Positions 18,157 through 26,886 of a DNA stretch of 64,000 nucleotides are shown one piece after another. This DNA is from Paraburkholderia tropica (GTDB lineage: Bacteria > Pseudomonadota > Gammaproteobacteria > Burkholderiales > Burkholderiaceae): assembly GCF_900109265.1 (NCBI RefSeq), contig NZ_FNZM01000005.1:124001-188000 (forward strand), in the 5' to 3' direction. Numbering within the stretch: the stretch's first letter is position 1; every line of letters begins with the position of its first letter. The notes beneath the pieces were generated by a model. It was given only the letters and a program-made list of their open reading frames with translations. It had not been told where the DNA came from and searched no databases. A program made the translations under genes and the position numbers.

Positions 18157-19257
18157 TCAAGCCGAAACCCGGCTGCAAAACGCCAGCGCGGCCCCGACGA
18201 TCTGGTGCATGTCGTAGTAGCGATACTCCGCGAGTCGTCCGCCGAAATGGACCTTGTGACCCAGCGCGTCCGCCAGCGCACGATAGCGTTGGTAGAGCCC
18301 ATCGTTCGTGTCGTTGTTCACGGGGTAGTACTCGATCTGGCCGCGCTCCCAGGCCGCAGGATATTCGCGCGTCACCAGCGTCTTGTCGGCCTTCAGGCTC
18401 AGATCGAAATGCTTGTGTTCGATGACACGTGTCCACGGCACGGACTGCTCCGTGTAGTTGATGACAGCGTTGCCCTGAAAGTCGCGCACAGGGAGAATCT
18501 CGCGCTCGAAACGCAACGAGCGATACTCGAGCGTGCCCAATCGATAGTCGAAGAACGCATCGAGTGCGCCGGTGTAGATGACCAGGTCATACGCGCGCAT
18601 CCACGCGTCGCGATCGGCGTTGAAGTCGACGCCGGTTTCCACCTCGGCACGTTCGAGCATCTTTTCGATGATGGCCGTATAGCCGCCGACAGGAATGCCC
18701 TGATACCGGTCATTGAAGTAGTTGTCGTCGAACGTGAAGCGCACCGGAAGCCGCTTCACCGCGGCGGCCGGCATGTCGCGCGGATGCCGCCCCCACTGCT
18801 TTGCCGTGTAGCCTTCGATGAACAGCGTGTAGAGCGTCGGCCCGATCGCGGAAAGACAGAACTCCTCCATATTCGCAGGGTTGTCGTTCGCCACGAGCTC
18901 GGCCGCGAGGCGCTCGCGCGCCGCTTCCGGCGTACGCGTGCCGAACACCTGGTACAGCGTCAGCAGATTGATCGGAAAGCTGTACAGCGCGTCGCCATGC
19001 GCAACCTTGACGCGATTGACGTAATGATTGAAGTCCGCGAACTGACGCACGTAATTCCAGATCTTCTCGGAATTGGTGTGAAAGATGTGCGCGCCATAAA
19101 CGTGCTCATGGCAATCGGCGGCTTCTTCGTATCGCGTGAAGACATTGCCGCCAATGTGCTCGCGCTTCTCGATCACCTTGCACGTATGGCCTCGCCGACC
19201 CAGCTCATACGCGCAAATCGATCCATACAGGCCGGCGCCAACGATAAGAATATTCAT
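18157..19257 (-). CDS. glf: UDP-galactopyranose mutase
   Basis: FAD enzyme converting UDP-galactopyranose to UDP-galactofuranose, the donor for galactofuranose residues. The 366 residues start with the dinucleotide-binding MNILIVGAGLYGSICAYELG. Further family marks are HIGGNVFTR, YGAHIFHTN, YTAKQWG and the C-terminal GRLAEYRYYDMHQ. The ATG lies 13 bp after the stop of the large glycosyltransferase gene, so the two are very probably one transcript. No classical GlfT-type galactofuranosyltransferase is nearby, which makes the preceding protein the natural candidate user of UDP-Galf. That last step is inference. Confidence 0.93.
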   Translation of the reverse strand: MNILIVGAGLYGSICAYELGRRGHTCKVIEKREHIGGNVFTRYEEAADCHEHVYGAHIFHTNSEKIWNYVRQFADFNHYVNRVKVAHGDALYSFPINLLTLYQVFGTRTPEAARERLAAELVANDNPANMEEFCLSAIGPTLYTLFIEGYTAKQWGRHPRDMPAAAVKRLPVRFTFDDNYFNDRYQGIPVGGYTAIIEKMLERAEVETGVDFNADRDAWMRAYDLVIYTGALDAFFDYRLGTLEYRSLRFEREILPVRDFQGNAVINYTEQSVPWTRVIEHKHFDLSLKADKTLVTREYPAAWERGQIEYYPVNNDTNDGLYQRYRALADALGHKVHFGGRLAEYRYYDMHQIVGAALAFCSRVSA

Positions 19258-19270
19258 CTGACGAGGTGCT

Positions 19271-22200
19271 TCAGGTGCGTGACTGTTTTTCGAAGAAGGC
19301 CGTCTTGACCTGCAGTGCGAACTCGTCCACTTCCAGCAGGACGCGCTGTCGATACAGCCGCTGCTTCGCGAAATGCTCGGCATGGCGGGCCAGCACCGTG
19401 GTGATCTTCGCGTGCAGCAGCCCGCTTTCGATGTCCTGTTCGCGGAACAGATAGAACGAATCGAGCGGATGATCCGCATAGCAGCTCGCGGCGCCGCGTT
19501 CGTGCAGGAACACCACCGCGCCGGAAACGGCCGCTTCGCGCGGCACGCGATCCTTGCCCGGATGGTGGCCGAAGTCGATATAAACGGCGCACTGCGCGAG
19601 CGTCGCGCGGACCTGCTCGCGCGACATGTTCTGGATCAGCGCAAACGGCAGATCGGGATGCTTGCCGACGAACCGCGATGCCAGCGCGCCGCCTTTGCGC
19701 GGAAAGAGCCCGATGAGTTTTCGCGGGGGCGCCGACGCGCTCAGGTCCGCGTCCAGATAGTCGCGATTGATGAAGTCGAACAGCGGAAGAATTTCGCGTG
19801 CGCCGTGGCGTTCGAGGAAGCGGCGCGCGTAATCCGACTGGTAAAGGTGGAGGATGCCCGGCTCGCTCAGCAGCTCCGCGGCATAGGCCGGGTCGGCCAG
19901 TTCAGGTATCGAGCCGATCGCGTTATCCACCGACAGCCACCAGACGGCACGCTTCGCGCCGGGGAACTTGCGCGCGCGCGCGGCCTGGACCTCGGGGAAG
20001 ATGATCAGCGTGCTGGGCGTCAGCGGCGCCTGTTTCAGCGGAGTCGGCGCATAGCGCGCGTAAGCGGCCTCGAATTCGGCGTTGGGCGCATAGGCCGCGC
20101 GCAAGACGCTGCCGTCCTCGATCAGGCTCGAGCCCTGACCGTAGTACGCCATCTCCGCGTTGCCGCCGTTGGCGTTGATGACATGGGCCAACTGGTGCAG
20201 CGCTTCCGGGCCGCCCGTGGTCACGACGGGGCACAGCACCACGACCTGCTCGTAGCACGGTCGCAGCGCCGCTGGCTGGCTGGCCGGAACGGCGCCCGCC
20301 TGAGCGATGGCCGACGTCGCGGCAATCGCTTCGGCGACGGCAGCGGCCTGCACGCCCTCGGTGGACGTCGGACGCGCTTCGCGCGCGGGTGCGGGGACGG
20401 CGGTCGGCGCCGGGGCCAGTTCGGCCGGCACCGCCTCGACCACCATCGCAGCCGATGTCCGGTCGACTTGCGCCTCCACCTCGAAGTGCTCCGGCGCGAG
20501 GCCATCGCACCAGCGCTGCCACATGATGCGGAACGCCCGCGACGCGGCATGGGCGATCGCCTCCGCGTCGATCAGCACGGACTGGCGGCAATATTCGCGC
20601 AGCTCGCTGCGCACGATCGCGAGCGCGGTCGGGTCCGCGGCCAGCGCGGCGCACTTGCGCACGAAGTCGTCCTTGTCCTGCGCGACGAACGCCGCATCGA
20701 GACCGAGCAGCGACAGCCAGCCGGTGCTGCTGCGGCTCGCCATCGAGTCGCCAGGCAGCGTCATGGTAGGCACGCCCATCCACAGCGCCTGCATGGTCGT
20801 GGTCGAATTGCCGAACGGGAACGTGTCGAGACTGACGTCGATCAGATTGTGCTGCTGCAGATAGGTCGTGACACCCGCGCGCTTCAGGAAGCTGATGCGG
20901 CTCACCTCGATGCCTTCGTCGGCGAACATCTGCGTCAGTTTGATCATCTGATCCTTGGCCGCCACCGCGCCGATGATCATGCGCGAATCCGGCACTTCGC
21001 GCAGCACGCGCGCCCAGAGCGCCACGACGTCATTGCTGATCTTGACGATCCGGCTGAAGCTGCCGAACGTGATGTAGCCATTTTTCAGGGCCGGCAGTTC
21101 ATTGACGTCCGGCGCGTCAGGGTGCGGCTTGAACGGCGCGAGCGCCGGCAGGAACACGAGCTTTTCCGAGAAACAACGCTCGAACGACTCGAACGGCGTG
21201 ACGAAGCGGTCCGACAGATAGTAGTCGACGGAATCCAGACCCGTCGTCGACGGATTGCCGATCCAGCTTGCCTGCACCGGTGCCGGCTTGTGCGCGAAGG
21301 CGACCAGCCGGTTGCGTCCGGTATGGCCGGACAGATCGATCAGGATATCGATGCGATCGTCGCGGATTTTTTGCGCCACCGCCTGATCGTTCATGCCGAA
21401 CACTTCGGTCCACGTCTGCGCGTGGCGGCGAATCCGGTCCGTAAACGCATCCGTCATCAGGTAATTCGAGTAGATGTGCAGCGACAGGCTCGAATCGCGC
21501 GCCAGATGCTCCAGCACCGACAGGAAAAAATACGCAACGGGGTGGTTGATCAGGTCGCCCGACACGAAGCCGATCCGGAGTTGCCGCGCCGGATCGCGAT
21601 CGTTGGCGTGCGGGACGCGCTTGCCGAGCAGCGGCGCTTCGTGACGCGCGGCGAATTCGCGGAACTCCGCAAACAGGCTGGCCGCGTCGAAGTCGGGCTT
21701 GTGCATCAGATAGAACAGCAGGTTGCTGTGCGTCGACGCCTGCATCGGCGCCAGTTCGAGCGCGCGGCGATAGGTGGCTTCCGCTTCGTCGAACAAGCCG
21801 TGCTTGCCCAGCGCGGTCGCGAGCGCGTCGATTTCGATGGCATTGTTCGGCGCAAGCTCGACGGCGCGCCGCAGTTCGGCGAAGCCTTCGTCGATCCGGC
21901 CCAGTTCCAGCAACGCGGAACCCAGGTTGCGATGCAGCGCCGCGTTCTCGGGATGCTTTTCGAGCACCCGCTCACAGTGCGCCGCGGCGCGGCCGTACTG
22001 ACGCGCCACCACCAGCCGGTCGGCCAGCACCAGCTGCGCGGCGAGATGATTCGGCAGCAGGCGGGCGGCGTGTTCGGCCGCCTCGACGGCCTCGCCATAG
22101 TGGCCCGTGCTCTGCAGGACGCGCCCCAGTTCGATCCAGCAATCGCCGTGCGACGGGTATTGCTGCGTCAGGCGACGTCCGGCCTTCAGCGCCGCGTCGA

Positions 22201-22828
22201 GCTTGCCGCTGCTGACGAGTTGCTGGAACTGGCGAATTTCCTTGGCGCTCGCGCGGCGAACGTCGAGTTTCACGCGCTTGTCCGCTTCGTCGGACTCAGG
22301 CGCGGCTTCTTCGGATGCGCTTTCGGCCACCGCCTCGGGCGCGCCCTCATCGTCGGCGCTCGCCTCGGCCTCGACGGCGGTATCCGGCGCAGGCGCAGCC
22401 GCGACCGGCGCTTCGTCTTCCCCTTCGATGCGCGCGCGCAGCGTCTGCACGGCCGGCTCGGGCAAACCGTGCTGCCGCGCGAGTTCGAGCGCCATGCGCG
22501 CCGCCTCGGTCTGCTCGCTGGCCACCAGGGCGTTGATGTAATAGACCCAGATTTGACCGTTCTTCGGCACCTGGCCGAGCGCCGCCTCGAAATGCGGCAC
22601 GGCATCGGCGGGGCGCCCCGTTTGCATGAGCAGCACGCCGAGGTGATAGTGCGCGTCGGCGTAATCGCCCGCGATTTGCAGCACGGAGCGATAGAGCGCG
22701 GCGGCCGCGTCGTACTGCTGCTGGCGATGATGTTCGATCGCGCTCTGCATGGCGAGCGCCACGTCGCGATTGTGCTGCGCTTCGGCCGCAGGCGAGGCCG
22801 GGCGATCCGGAGTAAGGAAGGCGGTCAT
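19271..22828 (-). CDS. TPR protein with GT41 (OGT-like) domain plus a second glycosyltransferase-like domain; probable flagellin glycosyltransferase
   Basis: A 1185-residue cytoplasmic protein. Residues 25-380 are TPR repeats with an Ala/Glu-rich break at about 125-185. Residues 400-790 form a GT41 domain like eukaryotic OGT (GFVSGDLINHPVAYFFLSVL at about 416; TTTMQALWMGVPTMTLPGD at about 676). An Ala/Pro linker (about 800-855) leads to a second Rossmann-like domain (857-1185) with HHPGKDRVPREA at about 1091, which looks like a GT-B donor half. Its place after fliC-fliD-fliT, with glf behind it, points to flagellin O-glycosylation; a large glycosyltransferase beside fliC/fliD is known in Burkholderia cenocepacia. 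The sugars are unknown. Confidence 0.85.
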   Translation of the reverse strand: MTAFLTPDRPASPAAEAQHNRDVALAMQSAIEHHRQQQYDAAAALYRSVLQIAGDYADAHYHLGVLLMQTGRPADAVPHFEAALGQVPKNGQIWVYYINALVASEQTEAARMALELARQHGLPEPAVQTLRARIEGEDEAPVAAAPAPDTAVEAEASADDEGAPEAVAESASEEAAPESDEADKRVKLDVRRASAKEIRQFQQLVSSGKLDAALKAGRRLTQQYPSHGDCWIELGRVLQSTGHYGEAVEAAEHAARLLPNHLAAQLVLADRLVVARQYGRAAAHCERVLEKHPENAALHRNLGSALLELGRIDEGFAELRRAVELAPNNAIEIDALATALGKHGLFDEAEATYRRALELAPMQASTHSNLLFYLMHKPDFDAASLFAEFREFAARHEAPLLGKRVPHANDRDPARQLRIGFVSGDLINHPVAYFFLSVLEHLARDSSLSLHIYSNYLMTDAFTDRIRRHAQTWTEVFGMNDQAVAQKIRDDRIDILIDLSGHTGRNRLVAFAHKPAPVQASWIGNPSTTGLDSVDYYLSDRFVTPFESFERCFSEKLVFLPALAPFKPHPDAPDVNELPALKNGYITFGSFSRIVKISNDVVALWARVLREVPDSRMIIGAVAAKDQMIKLTQMFADEGIEVSRISFLKRAGVTTYLQQHNLIDVSLDTFPFGNSTTTMQALWMGVPTMTLPGDSMASRSSTGWLSLLGLDAAFVAQDKDDFVRKCAALAADPTALAIVRSELREYCRQSVLIDAEAIAHAASRAFRIMWQRWCDGLAPEHFEVEAQVDRTSAAMVVEAVPAELAPAPTAVPAPAREARPTSTEGVQAAAVAEAIAATSAIAQAGAVPASQPAALRPCYEQVVVLCPVVTTGGPEALHQLAHVINANGGNAEMAYYGQGSSLIEDGSVLRAAYAPNAEFEAAYARYAPTPLKQAPLTPSTLIIFPEVQAARARKFPGAKRAVWWLSVDNAIGSIPELADPAYAAELLSEPGILHLYQSDYARRFLERHGAREILPLFDFINRDYLDADLSASAPPRKLIGLFPRKGGALASRFVGKHPDLPFALIQNMSREQVRATLAQCAVYIDFGHHPGKDRVPREAAVSGAVVFLHERGAASCYADHPLDSFYLFREQDIESGLLHAKITTVLARHAEHFAKQRLYRQRVLLEVDEFALQVKTAFFEKQSRT

Positions 22829-23174
22829 GACAAAAGGCGCACGTGCGTCGGAAAGTCGGAACCGTCAAATTATGAGGCGGGGGTTCGCGCGTCGATGGGC
22901 CGAGCTAGCGCCAAAACGGGCGCTAATTTGCCCTCCAGGCGCGTTTCGCGCGAGAAATCCGGCGAAAACACGCGGAGACCGAAGAGAATTGGGGAACGCC
23001 AGATGGCGGGCAGTCGCGACCCGCTTTTCTGCCGCGCCAGGCGCGCGTGCGGGCGGCTCCCGGACGGCACGAAAGACCCGCCCATTCACGACGGACGCAA
23101 AAAAGCCCGCGCAAGGCGGGCTCGATGACGATGCGTGCGCCGCGAAGGACGCAGCGGGCAGCGCTTCAGTAATG
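22829..23174. other. Intergenic region between fliT and the large glycosyltransferase gene
   Basis: Contains the fliT terminator (23098-23122). The glycosyltransferase gene therefore probably has its own promoter; a CATAAT -10-like hexamer lies on the minus strand close to 22870, without a clear -35. A TAGCGCC/GGCGCTA inverted repeat with a 6-nt loop sits at 22906-22925. No gene. Confidence 0.55.
23098..23122 (-). terminator. Rho-independent terminator of fliD-fliT
   Basis: On the minus strand AGCCCGC pairs with GCGGGCT around a 5-nt loop and is followed by six T. It lies about 50 bp after the fliT stop. Confidence 0.88.
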
Positions 23175-23474
23175 TCAGTAGCGCGCCATGCTCAGATAAC
23201 GCCCCGCATTGCGGCTTGCCTGCATGCTCGCCTGGTACTCGCTGCCGAGCGCGACCTGCGCGGAACGCGCGGCTTCGACGATGCGTGCGTCGATCTCGTG
23301 GATCATCCGCAGACGCGCCATGAATTCCTGCGGCGGCTGCGCACCGAGCGACATCAGCAACGGGGAGCGTTCCATCGCAAGCTGCGTTGCACGTTCCCAC
23401 TCGCCGACGGCGGCCGCCTGCTCGAGGTCTTTCGTCATCGCCCAGATGCGCTCGATCGTGCTTGCGTTCTGCAT
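23175..23474 (-). CDS. fliT: Flagellar export chaperone FliT
   Basis: Small helical chaperone for FliD, 99 residues; in enterics it also restrains FlhDC. Sequence conservation in this family is low; the call rests on size, an all-helical composition (IERIWAMTKDLEQAAAVGEWERATQLAMER), and position 20 bp after fliD on the same strand. The ATG at 23474 follows an AGGGAGC ribosome site. Confidence 0.85.
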   Translation of the reverse strand: MQNASTIERIWAMTKDLEQAAAVGEWERATQLAMERSPLLMSLGAQPPQEFMARLRMIHEIDARIVEAARSAQVALGSEYQASMQASRNAGRYLSMARY

Positions 23475-23494
23475 GGTTCGCTCCCTGCCGGGCA

Positions 23495-25081
23495 TTAGCT
23501 CTTGTTGGTGGCCAGCGCACCTGCGCTGTTGGTGCCGCCGAACAATTGCGTGAGGTACTGCGAGTTGTTGTTCATCGTCGCCATCAGCGTGTCGAGCGCG
23601 GAGAACTTCTCCGTGTACATGCTGGTGAGCTGGGCCTGCCACGAGGTGAGCTGCGTCTGCTGGTTCGTGAGGCTCGTCAGATCGGAGTTGATGGCGTCCG
23701 TCCGGTTCTGGATGATACCGCCGGCCGAGGTGTAGTTCGTGATGCTGTCGTCGAGCTGCGCGGCGATGCCGGTCGTCGGATTGAACAGCGACGCCACGAC
23801 CGACTGGTTGTTCTGCAGCGCGTCGCTGAGCGTCGTGTCGTCGACCGACAGCGTGCCGTCCGCCTGCAGCGTGATGCCGATCGCGGCCAGCGTCGACTTC
23901 GCCGTGCCGGTGCCCACGCCGCTGCCCACGATCTTCGCGAGCTGATTCTGGATCATGTTGACCGTCGAATCGCCGAGCAGCACGCCCTGCGAAGTCGAGG
24001 TCGACGAGTACGCCGTCAGCGAGTTCACCGTCGTGACGAGCGTGTTGTAGAGCGTGACGAAATTGTCGATCGCCGCGGATTCCGCGCTGGTGTCCTGCGC
24101 GATCGTCAGCGTCTGCGTCGTGCCGACCGCCGCCGACGTGAGATTCACCGTCACGCCGGTCAGGGCGGACTTCACGGCATTGGTGTCGCTGGTCACGCCC
24201 ACGCCGCCCAGCGTGAAGTACGCGCTCTGGGCGGCCTGCGTCTGGGTCCAGCCCGAACCGGAAATGGTCGACTGGCTGGGGTTGTACGTCTTGCCGCTGC
24301 CGTCCGTCGCGGTGAGGTCGCTGGCGCTCGAAATCGTTCCGCCGGCGGTCGTCGTCACGGCGAGGTTGTTCAGCGCGTCGGCGTTGCCGCTCGAATCGGT
24401 ATTGGTGTCGTTGACCTTGATGCTGATGCCGTTCGACGCGCCGGTCGAGGACGATTGCAGCACCAGGTGGGCGCCGTCCGAGCCGGTCACCACGGTGGCG
24501 ATCACGCCAGGATTGTCGCTGGCCGAATTGATCGCCGACGCGATGCCCGCGATCGTGCTGTTCGAGCTGGTCAGGTTGATCGTGCTCGACTTGCCGTTGA
24601 CGGAGAGCGTCATCGTCGCCGGGCCGGATGCGAGGCTCGTGGTCGCGGTGTAGCCCGCCGAGGTGAGCACCTGGGTCGTGGCGACCTGCGAAACGTTGAG
24701 CGAGTACGAACCCGCGATGGCGCCGGTGGTCGCCGAGGCGGTCACGCCGGTGCCGCTCAGCGTGGTGGAGAACGTGCCGAGCGTCGCGCCGTCGCTGAGC
24801 GGTTCGACGGCTGCCTGCAACGCGGAAAGTGCCGCGGAGAGCGTGCCGTAGGCCGAGATCAGCGTGTTGTCCTGCGTCTGCGTGGCGGCGATGGTCGCAG
24901 CCTGCCCCGCAGTCTTCGCATTGACGAGCGCGGTCACGAGCGAATTGGTGTCCATCGACGAATTGGTCGAGCCGCTGATGATCGACTGGGCGGCTGACTG
25001 CACCGTTGCGTTGGCGGCGGCTGTCGTGGTAGCGACGGCACTCGCGATCGCGCTGGTGGTGGATCCGGTTACGGTGGACAT
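23495..25081 (-). CDS. fliD: Flagellar filament cap protein FliD
   Basis: Caps the growing filament and guides flagellin assembly; exported by the flagellar type III system. It has 528 residues, rich in Ser, Thr and Ala and free of Cys. NSLVTALVNAKTAGQAATIA belongs to the N-terminal FliD domain. The C-terminal coiled coil (LTSLTNQQTQLTSWQAQLTS, then MYTEKFSALDTLMATMNNNS) and the terminal LTQLFGG are characteristic. It is followed by fliT. I found no convincing FliA box in the 157 bp between fliC and fliD, so read-through from fliC or a weaker promoter is possible. Confidence 0.95.
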   Translation of the reverse strand: MSTVTGSTTSAIASAVATTTAAANATVQSAAQSIISGSTNSSMDTNSLVTALVNAKTAGQAATIAATQTQDNTLISAYGTLSAALSALQAAVEPLSDGATLGTFSTTLSGTGVTASATTGAIAGSYSLNVSQVATTQVLTSAGYTATTSLASGPATMTLSVNGKSSTINLTSSNSTIAGIASAINSASDNPGVIATVVTGSDGAHLVLQSSSTGASNGISIKVNDTNTDSSGNADALNNLAVTTTAGGTISSASDLTATDGSGKTYNPSQSTISGSGWTQTQAAQSAYFTLGGVGVTSDTNAVKSALTGVTVNLTSAAVGTTQTLTIAQDTSAESAAIDNFVTLYNTLVTTVNSLTAYSSTSTSQGVLLGDSTVNMIQNQLAKIVGSGVGTGTAKSTLAAIGITLQADGTLSVDDTTLSDALQNNQSVVASLFNPTTGIAAQLDDSITNYTSAGGIIQNRTDAINSDLTSLTNQQTQLTSWQAQLTSMYTEKFSALDTLMATMNNNSQYLTQLFGGTNSAGALATNKS

Positions 25082-25238
25082 GAAAAGGCTCCGTGCGTCG
25101 GCAAGGCGGGTTAGCGCGGTTTAACGTGCGGTTTGAAAACGGTAATGCTGGAAACGACAATCGGGAGGCGAGCCTCCCGACGGGTGCACGGCCGGCGCGC
25201 ATCAAACCGCGCGCCGGGTGCCTGCAGCCGGAAGCGCC

Positions 25239-26468
25239 TTACTGGAGGAGCTTCAGGATCTGCTGCGGCTGCGAGTTCGCTTGTGCCAGCACCGAGATAC
25301 CAGCTTGTTGCAGAACCTGTGCCTTGCTCAGGTTGGCGGTTTCCTGTGCGAAGTCCGCATCCTGGATCGACGACTGTGCGCTTGCCAGGTCGGTCGACTG
25401 AGCTTGCTGCGTCGAGCCGATCGCGCTGAAGCGGTTTTGTGCCGCGCCGAGCGTTGCCTGCAGGTTGTTCAGCGTGGTCAGCGCGTTGTCGATCGATTCC
25501 ATCGCCATGCTTGCGCCGCTAGCGGTGCTGATGTTGATGTCCGAAACCTTCGACGTCGTGTTGAGGTAGTCGATCTGTGCGCCGACTGCGTCGTCAGCTG
25601 CCGACGTGAAGCCGACGCTGGTGCTCGCACCCGACATGGCGGTGTCGATAGCCGAAGCGAACGTCGAACCTGCTGCACCTGCCGAAGCTGCGCTCGAATC
25701 GATGACGGCGTTGCCGTTCGCATCCGACGTGACGCCTGCGCCCGAGAAGGCAGCCGAGACGTCCGCGTAGCTGACAGCCTGGTTGTTCTGGTCCGTCAGG
25801 GTGAAGCCGCCGCTGCCGTCCGACAGAACGTTGATCGTCGTGATCGTTGCCGGGCCAGCCGTCGTTGCGCCGCCAGCGTCCGAGCTCAGCGCGCCGGTCG
25901 AGTCGAGCGACAGGTTCGTGAACGAACCCAGCGTGTTGCCAGCTTGCGGAACGCCCGTGCCGAGGTTGGCCGACGACATGTCTTGCGACAGGTTCAGCGT
26001 GATCGACTGACCGACGTTTGCGCCGACCTGGAACGTGACCGTGCCCATCGAGCCGTCGAGCAGGTTCATGCCGTTGTACGTCGTTTGCGACGCAATACGG
26101 TTCACTTCCGAGATCTGCTGCGTCACTTCCTTCTGGAGTGCCGCGCGATCGTCGTCCGTCATCGAACCGTTCGCTGCTTGCGTAGCGAGCTGGCGGATAC
26201 GTTGCAGGCTGCTCGTCAGCGAAGCCAGACCGCTCGATGCGGTTTGGACCATCGACGTACCGTCGTTCGAGTTCGACACGCCTTGATTCAGACCGTTGAT
26301 CTGGGTCTGCATGATGTTCGAGATCGCCAGACCTGCTGCATCGTCCGCTGCGCTGTTGATGCGCTTGCCCGACGAGAGGCGCGTGATCGCCTGCGAAAGT
26401 GCGCTACCCGAGCCCGTCAGATTCTGCTGCGAGACGAGCGAGTTGATGTTGGTATTGATTCCAAGCAT
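25239..26468 (-). CDS. fliC: Flagellin
   Basis: Major filament subunit of 409 residues. The conserved D0/D1 ends are clear: NTNINSLVSQQNLTGSGSAL and TRLSSGKRINSAADDAAGLA at the N-terminus, and AQSSIQDADFAQETANLSKA followed by ILKLLQ at the C-terminus. The central part (about 170-320) is rich in Ala, Ser, Thr and Gly, with many Ser/Thr that could carry O-glycans. The start is the ATG at 26468. A FliA promoter lies upstream and the neighbouring glycosyltransferases suggest the protein is glycosylated. Confidence 0.97.
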   Translation of the reverse strand: MLGINTNINSLVSQQNLTGSGSALSQAITRLSSGKRINSAADDAAGLAISNIMQTQINGLNQGVSNSNDGTSMVQTASSGLASLTSSLQRIRQLATQAANGSMTDDDRAALQKEVTQQISEVNRIASQTTYNGMNLLDGSMGTVTFQVGANVGQSITLNLSQDMSSANLGTGVPQAGNTLGSFTNLSLDSTGALSSDAGGATTAGPATITTINVLSDGSGGFTLTDQNNQAVSYADVSAAFSGAGVTSDANGNAVIDSSAASAGAAGSTFASAIDTAMSGASTSVGFTSAADDAVGAQIDYLNTTSKVSDINISTASGASMAMESIDNALTTLNNLQATLGAAQNRFSAIGSTQQAQSTDLASAQSSIQDADFAQETANLSKAQVLQQAGISVLAQANSQPQQILKLLQ

Positions 26469-26539
26469 GGATATTCTCCAGATGGGGCCAGTCAGCCCTG
26501 GTAACGGCAGCGGTGCGATGGCCGGCCGCCTTGTTTGTG

Positions 26540-26566
26540 ATAACGACCCTGGCCGGAAAATCTTTA
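26540..26566 (-). promoter_or_regulatory. FliA (sigma-28) promoter of fliC
   Basis: TAAAGATT, an 11-bp spacer and GTCGTTAT on the minus strand match TAAAGTTT-N11-GCCGATAA closely and with exact spacing. The predicted transcript would have a leader of about 65 nt. Confidence 0.85.
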
Positions 26567-26794
26567 GCACCTTCCTGAATCTTGCTTGCAGGGGAGCCGC
26601 GCCATCCCCGCCGATGCGCCGCGTGGCGGGCTTTCCCGGCGATCGCACCGTGCTCGACGAAGATGCGCGCCGATGGCTTCCTGATACGGTTTTATATGCG
26701 GCAATGCGAATTGCGTATTTGAAACGCCATTGCTCCGGCATTGCGACGGCATTCACCTTACAGCCTGAAAAGTGATTAATGCGCCCGCGCGATT

Positions 26795-26830
26795 GCCGGA
26801 ATTGGGCGGTGCTCCGCGCTCAATTCCGGC
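26795..26830 (+). repeat. 10-bp inverted repeat upstream of the TPR/GT9-like gene
   Basis: GCCGGAATTG and CAATTCCGGC enclose 16 nt, ending 56 bp before the GTG start. It could form a hairpin in the 5' leader or bind a dimeric regulator. Confidence 0.5.
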
Positions 26831-26886
26831 CGCCGCGGCACGCGCGCTTCGCTTAATCTGGGCGTCCTGCTCCTGCCTCGACCACC

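Larger units (their letters stand above)
26469..26886. other. Divergent region between fliC and the TPR/GT9-like gene
   Basis: Carries the fliC FliA promoter (26540-26566) and, nearer the plus-strand gene, a 10-bp perfect inverted repeat (26795-26804 with 26821-26830). No open reading frame here has support. Confidence 0.65.

Noticed and set aside
19373..23128. A 1251-codon plus-strand open frame opposite the large glycosyltransferase gene
   Set aside because: Same artefact. It also crosses the fliT terminator and has no domain signature.
25082..25238. A FliA promoter for fliD
   Set aside because: TAAA and GCC-like pieces exist but no pair has both good boxes and an 11-bp spacer.
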